In this document: positions 9,993 to 18,357 of the stretch, in pieces
How positions within the stretch are numbered: the first letter of the stretch is position 1
How the letters are laid out: each line of letters begins with the position of its first letter
From: Poteriospumella lacustris
Lineage: Eukaryota > Sar > Chrysophyceae > Chromulinales > Dinobryaceae
Direction: 5' to 3'
DNA length: 20,469 nucleotides
Assembly: GCA_008000375.1 (NCBI GenBank)
Contig: SMOI01000082.1
Span: forward strand, 66,281 to 86,749
The notes under the pieces: model-generated
Databases searched by the model: none
Told to the model about the DNA's origin: nothing
What the model saw: only the letters and a program-made list of their open reading frames with translations
Translations under genes and position numbers: made by a program

Positions 9993-11432
9993 GTTTCAGA
10001 CTGATGCTGCTGCTCCATCTGAGGCTACCCGGCCTAGATGAACGATTAATAGGCACTTGCCGCTCGATGCAGATAGCTAAATTTTCCACCGCACTTGCGT
10101 GGTCGTCCCTCATCGGGCTGCTACATACACCGCAAAATATACCGGTATATGTACATTATTATCATTGGGTGTGATTGCAAATCCGACAGCCACTTCATTG
10201 GCAGCTGACTTTCCTTGCAGAAGCCAAAGCTACACCAGCAAGCCAACACAAGAAGGGGTTAGAACTTACCTACCCACAGGTCCGAGCGGCAAGGGCCAAA
10301 TCGTCGTCAAATACAGAGACAGCCGGCTGGCACCAGTCTGAAAGTGTGCATAACCAGTAGCGTAGCTTTCATCTGACGTTGTTGCAACAGGAGAATAATT
10401 TGGTTGGGTGCTGTCAATGGATAAGAGTACGCTATCAGGCCTAATCTCAGTGGATCGTAGGACAAGCCCACTCTCACACGTACCAGTTCCATATCAAAGT
10501 CGTCTACAGAGGATTTATTGCTCTACGTGCCATTCAGGCGATTAGCGATGATGTTCGGCCGAAGCCAATCGCTACGCGAAAACACTACGAGCAATGGTAT
10601 CGGCTATGCGTGTTACCACTGTATTGGTCATACTTAAGTAACATTAAACAGGTTCGCTGCGAGACGACCATTTTCGTCCGCTGCGAGGCGTGTACGAGCT
10701 CTGAGGCCGGTGCTACTATACTCACTTGACTTGATCACAGTTGGGTAGGGAAACAGCAATATGAAGGGATTTTAATCCGCGAACCTTCCGCTGATGTGAG
10801 TGGTGTGAAAACTGATAGCAAATCCGACGATGGTTAGGTGCCGCGCAGCGAAGCATTCTCCGTTTGCTACTCATTCTCTGTTGGTGAGTGAGAATCCAAT
10901 GCGCTGCCGCTCGCGACCGAGGCGCCGCTACCCCCAGGAGAGGCGCGTGTGGAGGCTGCGGTGCCTTGACCTGGAGCAGCAATGGAGTTTAGGCTCCAAT
11001 GCACGATTCTCATCTGGCCAACCTGTTTGCCACCGTTTATGATTATCGAGCTGATCCAGATGCTGATGTACTGTTTGAGTTTCGGTGATATCTATGGAAA
11101 TCTTCCCTGATTGGACTGAGTTGGACAATCAGTCATACGTCCAGGTTTGACTATGGAGAGCTGGAGGGATCACCAACAGGTCCGAACCTCTCTGGACGGC
11201 GTTCAATCCTGATAGACGGCGATTTAGCGGAAAATGGAAGGCGGCCCGACCCGCATCCTCTGTCCGTGCTTGCAGCCCCGCCGGCGCGGAAGTGCACGCA
11301 CAAGTCCTGCAGGACGACGTCTGCAAGGGCGTCAACCGCCGTAGCATACAAAGCCGTTGTATCTGTTGCATAGCGCGGCGTGGTACCACATGGTCGAGCT
11401 GAGCTGTGTATCATTTTCACGTGTTGTGTATG

Positions 11433-11480
11433 GCCGTGTGGATCACCGTCACGATTGCCGTGTGGATCGCCGTTTTCCTG
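11433..11480. repeat. Degenerate 24-bp tandem repeat
   Basis: Two adjacent 24-base units start at 11433 and 11457. Both begin gccgtgtggatc, one base then differs, and ccgt follows in both before they diverge at the 3' end. This is a simple local duplication with no known function. Confidence 0.6.
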
Positions 11481-11520
11481 ACGACTGGAAGGAACTGTGA
11501 ATTCCGTCTTTCTTTGCGAT

Positions 11521-11540
11521 GTAGGTAGGTAGATAGGTAC
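11521..11540. repeat. GTAG microsatellite
   Basis: Three perfect gtag units followed by the imperfect tail ataggtac. A minor simple repeat in the gene-free stretch. Confidence 0.7.
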
Positions 11541-11955
11541 ATTTTTGCGTTTTCTGTTCTGTGGATAACTAGAAGAGTGTGGTCAATTGCTCTGTTGAGT
11601 GGTGATTAATAGACCTGCATCCTTCGCGGTATACAAACTTACTTCTTGAGACCAGACGCATCTATCAGTTCGAGCCATTCCGATAAGAGAGTTTGTCGGC
11701 GTTTCCCAACTGAATGATTCTGTGCACTAATCATACCTGATGAAGTTCGTCGGCTATGCGGTCACTACACTGGGGGCGAAATTGCGAAGCTGGCTCCCCT
11801 CGGAAAAAACTACACGTGAGAAACAACTTTCTGTTGTTGTCCGCCTCCTTAATGACAAGCTCGCTACACACGACAACAACTACAAGCGGGTGTTCCATCT
11901 GCTCACGAAACGGGCGATTGATAACTCCGCCATCATTCTCCGTCAACGATCAAAG

Positions 11956-12001
11956 GATATTTGATCAATCAGAGTACCGATATTTGATCAATCAGAGTGC
12001 C
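11956..12001. repeat. 23-bp tandem duplication
   Basis: Two head-to-tail 23-base units (11956-11978 and 11979-12001) differ at one base near the end (tacc versus tgcc). Each contains tatttgatcaatcagagt, with the self-complementary core tgatca. The near-identity points to a recent duplication. No function is implied. Confidence 0.85.
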
Positions 12002-12540
12002 GCGAAGTTGCGAAACCTGCAGCGAGTAGTGCGAGCAGAATATGCTCAACCAAGTTTATTGGTCATTTGAGGAAAGCACTTGGTCGAAGGGACATTTGTA
12101 CTGACCAATCGAAAGAAGCCGTTCAGATTTGTGCAAGTAAATGGTATATGAGCGACCAGGGCCGCGGAGAACAGAGAGGCGTCAGCTGTGTCGCGGAGGG
12201 GCCGTGGCTGTCGAGGCAGATTCAGCAGCTGCTGTCCATGTGGCCGATCCACGACAGCGCATTGCATCGCCGCTGGGCAGTCGCATGAGCTCCTTGTGTG
12301 CCCATCCCAGCCAAGCCCGGCAATCTTCAGGTGCCAATATAGGAAGATTTGCAATGTCCTTGGTTGATTACGTGATCCCTATTTGTTCTGTATGTATTTC
12401 CATCGTTTAGCTCCGGTTCTAGACAGCTCAACACCGAAAAGTCTCCAGAAAAATAGTCCAGGTTACAAAAGGAAAGCACCAGTCGTAGCGACAAAGAGAT
12501 ACACGTAATCCTGTGACAGAACAAACAGTGTCGGTCGCAT

Positions 12541-14875
12541 TTATGATGCTGTTGTGGAGTCAAATCCCTTTTGCAATATGCGCACAATATCCGACATTCT
12601 ATTCTCTTTGACCGCGGCACGGCTGTCGTTGACGACGCGACCTTTTGCATCGCCGACTCTCAATGTGGCGGCACGCTGAATTGTTTGATTAACTTCCTTT
12701 AAGGCAGCCAACAGAGTTTCGTGGTTCTTCATTCGAATGCTGTAGGCTCCAATCAAGCCGTTGTTGAGTCCAGTCAACTCTGTGTAAGACTTTCGCATTG
12801 ATTCCATGTCCATCATCAGTCGACTGTCTTCAGCACGGATGATCAACGCTTTCATTCGCGCTGAGTCATCGGCCATATCCGCAGTTAAACTTGTTCGTGC
12901 TGCATTGCAGGCACTCACTGTCTCGATAACATCCTCCAAAGCAGCGAAATCCTTCGGGAAATCCGCTTCCGATGACAATTGTGACCAGCCAAAATACTTC
13001 CCCATATCCTGCAGCAAATCGCCCGCCAACTCCATCGAGTCGCATTGAATTCGAATCCGAGAAACTGTTTGTGTGTTTTCTCGCTGCCGAACACCGGAAA
13101 TCTTCAAATATTCACGATTGGCATTGGCTTTGACCGACTGGAAACAGAACTTCAGCTGTTGTAGTTCGGAGGAGGTAGAAGGCGGAGGGAAATTCAATAG
13201 GAACGAGGACAAAAAATATGATACAAAGCGCTCGAGACCCTCCTTGACGGAAAAGATGACACCGTTGCCTTCGAAGTCATTGGGATAAGGTTCATCGAGC
13301 TGACAGAATGCAGCAAAGCGTGGTACTGTGATGTCCGTTTCGAACACGTGGAGATACGTTGTGAGACTTCTCGATGCAATATGAGTTTGAATGCGCAGTT
13401 TGGCGGGTTGATTTCGAGACGGACGGAAAGAGAGGGTGGCACTGCGACCACCGGTACCAGTGACTTGGTTCTTCGGTGCAAAAGCGATCACTTCTCTTCC
13501 CCCTTCCAACATGATCCCTTCCAGATCAACCACGATGACATTCATGATTTGTACGTCCGAGTTGGCTTCGATCCGTAACACGAGGGCTTCCGCGGTTTGA
13601 TCAGCCCGCAGCTCATAGTTTAAGGAAGTATTTGGAGGTAATGCACCGATAGGCGAATCGGCGGCAGCGGAGGAGGAGGTTTTCGTCTTGATTTGCTTCT
13701 CAATGAGTTTCATCTCCGACGCCATCTCGAGCTTTTGCTTGTGCAATTCGTCAATGATGCGCTGGTCTTCGGCGGATTCTTTCATGATTCCACTTTCAAA
13801 CATGGTACCAAACTCAGCTTCCGTGGGGAGATATCCCGTAATGGTGCCGGCTTCCGTACAAATGATCACTTCCTCCTTGCCATCCATACGATAGTCAACC
13901 TTCAGGATGGCAGAGATGGACGAGTCGAACATCTCACGGAAAATAACACTGCCGTTGTCACTTCGACGAACAGTCAGAAGACCATTGCTCCATCCGATGA
14001 ACAACTCATCGACTCCATCCATATCGATATCGTACGAGAAAATGGCGGTGGGCTTGTGCTTTGTCTTCACACGCCACATACGAACCTTGGCGTTGTCATA
14101 TACTCCAACTGTTCCATTAGATAAGCCATATGCAAACTTTCCTTGTCCCAAGCCATGTAACATTGTAATTTTATCTGCTTCGGAGATTTCATACAGAGAT
14201 TCTTCCCCTTGGAAAGCACGGAGTTCGAAATCATCGGAACCCGCGAGCAGCGTGGAGGAGTCGACGAACGCCATGGCTCCAATATTGTCTCCAGTTACTG
14301 TCCAGAAGCTTTCAGTTCCTTCTGCATCAAATCCCAAAATCGAACAATTTCCGCCTGCGACAATCATCTTTTTGTTGACAGAGCCGACTTTACCGATCGT
14401 CAAACTGTTCACGCCATCTTGAACGTCCACGAAAAACACATCCGCGTTTCTGTCCACATCATAGGCCAACAGATTGCTTTGTGTGCCAACAAAAAGAATA
14501 TCTCGAGCACCTTCCTCTGTCGACAAAGAACCTAAACGACGAAAATCGATGGAATTAAGTATGAAGGGCCTCTTAAAGTCTAGCTGGCTCTCGTACCTGC
14601 AACTAACGACGTAATTTTGCGATTCAAATTGAGGTGCCGCAAGGAGTTCGTAGATCCATCGGCATTTACGTTCTCATGAGGCGAGTGTACGATGATTTTT
14701 CCTCCAGTTGTGGCGAATGCAATGGATGGCGTCCTTCCATCAACTACAATTCGTACAAAAGAAACAGTTGAATTCGATCTACGGGGTGGGGATGATATAG
14801 AGCCTTACATTTGCCACAAGTCACCAGACCATGGAAGATAGGCTGTCCCAACTTGATAGTGAAGGTTGGCTTCAT
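12541..14875 (-). CDS. BBS2: BBS2, BBSome subunit
   Basis: Three exons on the minus strand: 14809-14875, 14597-14743 and 12541-14531. The two introns are 65 nt each (GTAAGG and GTACGA donors, TAG acceptors). The joined product is 734 residues against about 721 for human BBS2. The start MKPTFTIKLG aligns with the known BBS2 N-terminus, followed by KFDGRTPSIAFATTGGKIIVHSPH. The beta-propeller contains DILFVGTQSNLLAYDV, GGNCSILGFDAEGTE, FWTVTGDN, ALSNGTVGVYD-like and GWSNG elements, all characteristic of BBS2. The C-terminal part is largely helical. BBS2 is a core subunit of the BBSome, the coat-like complex that moves membrane proteins in and out of cilia by riding on intraflagellar transport trains. 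It is divergent from IFT80, another ciliary gene, across 527 bases. Confidence 0.96.
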
Positions 14876-15402
14876 TATAGCTGCAAAGAATAAAGTCAAT
14901 CAAGTCGAAGCGTAACTGAACACTGGCCAAAACGCGTGAGGAAAAGATGCGGGGAGGGAGAGCAACAGATTTCAATGGGCTACGTATACAATGATCCTTT
15001 GAGTCCACAAACAGCCATTGATTGAATCTCATCCATTTCATCGACCGACAAATCAAAGCAAACGAAGCCACTTGACAAAGGGTCAGGTCTCATCGAATTC
15101 GAAACCCAAACGAAGGCAACAGGCAATCCCAAAAACGAAACTCTCAAGTACATACTTGAATGTATACATAAAGCAGTATAATATACTATGAATCAACCTC
15201 AAAGTACGTGAAGTATCTCATAGCCGTTTCGAACACATCGCCGATTTGAACATCGACCCGTTTATGTCACTAATTTCGATTGCTCAATCATACGAAGCGC
15301 AAGGATTCCAAGGCTCATCATTCACGTTGTGTATCCGAAGAATCGACCGAGACATCTCCTGTGGTATTGTGCAGTTCTGGAAATTCTTCCGCAGTAAATA
15401 TC
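14876..15402. promoter_or_regulatory. Bidirectional intergenic region between BBS2 and IFT80
   Basis: These 527 bases separate the starts of two divergent ciliary genes, so a shared or overlapping promoter is inferred. I looked for an RFX-type X-box (two inverted GTTRCC-like halves) and found only a half-site, ggcaac at 15115-15120. The sequence is AT-rich around 15160-15200. Open frames crossing the stretch have no family features. Confidence 0.5.
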
Positions 15403-17995
15403 ATGGTGAAGCTGGATATCACAGTGCGCGAAGAACGTATGTTATGCACCTTGCCTGACATATGCAAGTGCGCTTACTCTTACTTTCACCCATTCATAGA
15501 CTCGGAGATCGCTTGTGCTGTCGCATGGTCATCGGACTGTCAGCTTCTATCGGCCAGCGACGACCGCAACATCTGCCGCTGGTCATCAGACGCCGAAAAG
15601 CAAGGTGTGACGGCATTGAATGCCTTCGTCACGTGTTTGGGGTGGTTTCCGTCGAACGCCAAACAGGTATGTATTGATGGGAGATGTCTCGGTGGCACCG
15701 CATTCGCGTTACGCTGATGACTTGCACGACGTCAGGTGTCGGAGACGTATGCGGTGGGCTGCTCGGACGGAACGGTGCGCTTTGTGAGCCGGTCGGGCCG
15801 AGAGGAGAAGAAATATGCCGCACATGAGGGTGCAGTGCTGCAGTTGAAATGGAGCCGGGACGGCACCGCCATCGCCACGACTGGCGAAGATGGCGACGTG
15901 AAGATTTGGTCGAAGTCCGGCAACCTGCGGTCGACGATCGCGTCGCTCGGCCAGGCGGTGTACGCGTCGTGCTGGAGTCCGGACGACGAGCAGTTGTTGA
16001 TCAGCAGCGGCAAGATGCTCATGATCAAGTCGACGCAGTCGAGTCACAAGAAGAATCTGCAGTGGAACGCCCACGAGGGCATCATTTTGGCCGCCGACTG
16101 GAGCGCCACCAACGGCAACATCGTCAGCGGTGGCGAGGACTGCGTGTACAAAGTATGGGACTCGTTTGGCCGGTGAGTATCTGTTTCGCGGTGTGTGGGT
16201 GCTGTGCATGTGTACTGACGATGATTCGTTGTGTCTGTTGACTGACTGCGCGGGACCGATGCACAGGCAGCTGTACAGTTCGCGGCCGCTGGACAATGTG
16301 GTGACGTCGTTGGCGTGGTCGCCGAACGGGTCGCTGTTCGCGGTGGGGTCGTTCAACGTGGTTCGCGTGTGCGACAAGGTGGGATGGACCCATTGTCGCG
16401 ACCGCGTGAACATCGGGTCGCTGATGAGCATCGCGTGGACGCCAGACAGTACACAGTTCGCGTGCGCGGGCGGCAACGGCGCCGTGTTGTTCGCACAAGT
16501 GACGGATCGCCACGCCGAATGGAGAAACGCCAGCGTCACTCTGGTATCGCAGCGCAGACTCCGCATCCAAGACATCTCGGCCGAGACGGACGAGGAAATC
16601 GAGCTGGCGAAGGACCGCGTGGTGGAGATGAGCATCGGCCACGACCACCTCGTGGTGATGACGACGACGCAGTGCTACGTGTACAGTCTGACGAACCTCA
16701 ACACGCCGATCATCTTCGACATCAAGGCGCCTCCGCTCTTCCTGCACATCTGTCGGCGTCACTTCCTGTCGGTGGACATCGTGGCGGGCGCGCAGGTGAT
16801 TTCGTTCGAAGGCCGCGTGTTGAGCACGCCTCGTCATGCGAACTTCCGGGCGGAGTTTCTGACGAAGGAAATCATCGCGTTGGCGCCGGACACGGTGGCG
16901 ATGGTCGACACGGCGGACCGCAAGAGCATTTTGCTCTTCGACACGACGTCGGGTCGGCAGAGCGGCAAGATCACGCACAGCGCCGAGGTGGTGGGCTTGT
17001 CGATGAACCAGGCGAACAACGGTGTGGCGGAGCGCTACGTCGCGTTTGTGGACGTGAACCGCGACCTGTACTTCGCGTGTCCGTTGTCGACGCTGCCGTC
17101 GACCGCGACGCCGATCAAGCTGCAGTCGCACGTGGACTCGTTCGCCTTCAACGACGAGAGCAACGTGCTGGCGACGATGGCGGAGGGCAATCTGAAGATC
17201 TGGTACCACCCGGAGGCGGCGTTCGTGGACCGCGACTTGCTGGATCTGATTTGCTCGGCGGGCGGCAGCGAGTCGGACTTCGGCCGCAGCACGCAGATCA
17301 TCGCGTTCACGAGTTCGCGTATCGCGCTGCGGAAGATTGACGGCGCAGTCATTTACGCCTCGTCGTCGATCGAGATGCCGCTGCTGGACGAGTTCGTGCG
17401 CGCGGGCAAGTGGGAGGAGGCGACGCGTCTGTGTCGTGTGCACACGAACAACAACGCGTCGAACGTGATTTCGGGGTCGAAGGTGTCGCCGTCTTCGTAT
17501 TTGTGGGGCAGCTTGGCCGCACAAGCGATGGCGAAGAAGCAACTGGAGGTGGCGGAGTCTGCCTACGCCGAGCTGCTGGACGCGCCCAAGGTCACCTTCC
17601 TGCAGTACGTGCAGTCGCTGCAAACGGAGGAGGCGAAGCAGGCACAGCTCGCGCTCTTCCGACGGTCGCCCGAGGAAGCCGAGAAGATCCTCATCCAGGC
17701 GAACCCTCCGCAGATTCTCCGCGCCATCAAGTTGAACATCGACTTGTTCCGGTGGGGCCGCGCCTTGGACTTGGCCAACAAGTACAAGAGCAACCTGGAC
17801 ACGGTGATGGCGCACCGGCAGCTGTACCTGGAGGACTTCGAGATCCAGGAGTCGGATCCGCGCTTTGTGCAGGCGCAGAACTCGGTGGGGAGCATCTCTC
17901 CGGCCGAGATCATCGCACGCGATGCGAGCGAGTTGGGAGAGGACGCGTCGTCTCGACCACGCGACAACGACTTCGGCCGTCGAAGTCGGAAGTAG
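15403..17995 (+). CDS. IFT80: IFT80, intraflagellar transport complex B subunit (copy A)
   Basis: Four exons: 15403-15436, 15500-15666, 15736-16172 and 16267-17995. The introns are 63, 69 and 94 nt with GTATGT, GTATGT and GTGAGT donors and AG acceptors. The product is 788 residues against about 777 in human. The start MVKLDITVREE matches the short N-terminal strand of IFT80. Two WD40 propellers follow, with GEDGDVKIWSKSGNLRST, AHEGIILAADWSA, GGEDCVYKVWDSFGR and NTPIIFDIKAPP. A helical TPR-like C-terminal part carries KWEEATRLCRVH and RALDLANKYKSNLDTV. IFT80 belongs to the peripheral IFT-B complex needed to build cilia. Intron 1 is a multiple of three with no stop, so an unspliced reading stays open. 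From exon 2 onward the gene is GC-rich. The 3' part is one arm of a large inverted repeat with copy B. The gene ends in TAG. Confidence 0.96.
15883..17994 (+). repeat. Left arm of IFT80 inverted repeat (palindrome)
   Basis: Every base p here pairs with base 36352 - p on the opposite strand of the right arm. The arm includes part of exon 3, the whole 94-nt intron 3 and all of exon 4 up to the second base of the stop codon. I found one mismatch, A at 17967. The left limit is set only by the window edge, so the arm may extend further left. Confidence 0.95.
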
Positions 17996-18357
17996 ACACT
18001 TCAACTTTCTGTTTTCCATTCGATTATGCTTGTCAGCATTGACAAAACACGGGTCACATTGTATTTAATGATTTGGTTCTCGTAACTGCAATTGATTATT
18101 TCCCTTACACCATCCCGTCGACACTCTGCCGAGTCTCGTTTGTTTTGTGCGGACAGTACCATCCCCGCCTGATGCGCTACATGTAGTACAAATCAACAAA
18201 TGAACCGCAGAAAGCAAGACTTCGGTGGTGTACAGTCGATAGGAAGGTGTGAGTGACATGATATGTGAGTTAACCATATTTTATACAATGTGGATACGTG
18301 GGGAGGTGGACAAGTGACGGCTGCATAATCTACAAAGGGGAAAGTCAAAGCTCTTTT
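17995..18357. other. Palindrome loop: the two diverged IFT80 3' flanks
   Basis: The 363 bases between the arms start at the third base of each stop codon and contain the 3' flanks of two convergent genes. Read outward from each stop, the two flanks are largely different but share gattatgc at the same offset of 29 bases (18022-18029, and 18323-18330 on the minus strand). They also share cacattgtat at offsets 62 and 67 (18055-18064 and 18283-18292). This suggests diverged but common ancestry. No AATAAA-type signal stands out, and no gene is seen. Confidence 0.75.

Larger units (their letters stand above)
9317..12540. other. 3.2-kb stretch with no supportable gene
   Basis: This stretch holds the 3' flanks of the glutamine synthetase gene (plus) and BBS2 (minus), which are convergent. 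An AATAAA hexamer at 9601-9606, 285 bases past the glutamine synthetase stop, could be its polyadenylation signal. All open frames are under 110 codons and none shows a recognisable motif. One plus-strand frame (11740-11964, 74 codons) has a protein-like composition but no other support. The region contains a telomere-like motif, small tandem repeats and a GTAG run, listed separately. It may hold a decayed mobile element or an unrecognised noncoding RNA, but I cannot show either. Confidence 0.6.

Noticed and set aside
11301-11375. Minus-strand peptide resembling a LINE reverse transcriptase YADD box (reads RYATDTTALYATA)
   Set aside because: The catalytic Asp pair is not present, spacing is off by one residue, and neither flank in any frame shows other reverse transcriptase motifs. 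Likely chance.
11740-11964. 74-codon plus-strand frame with protein-like composition
   Set aside because: No recognisable family, no splice-linked neighbour exons, and the length is within chance expectation.
15115-15120. X-box half-site (ggcaac) between BBS2 and IFT80
   Set aside because: An RFX X-box needs two inverted halves with short spacing; no second half is nearby.
16124-18019. 631-codon open frame antisense to IFT80 copy A, with its mirror (18537-20228) in copy B and 341-codon frames in the third phase
   Set aside because: The translations are dominated by Arg, His, Leu and Val without domain features. They arise because the GC-rich codons of IFT80 leave few stops in other frames. 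Having two copies only reflects the palindrome.
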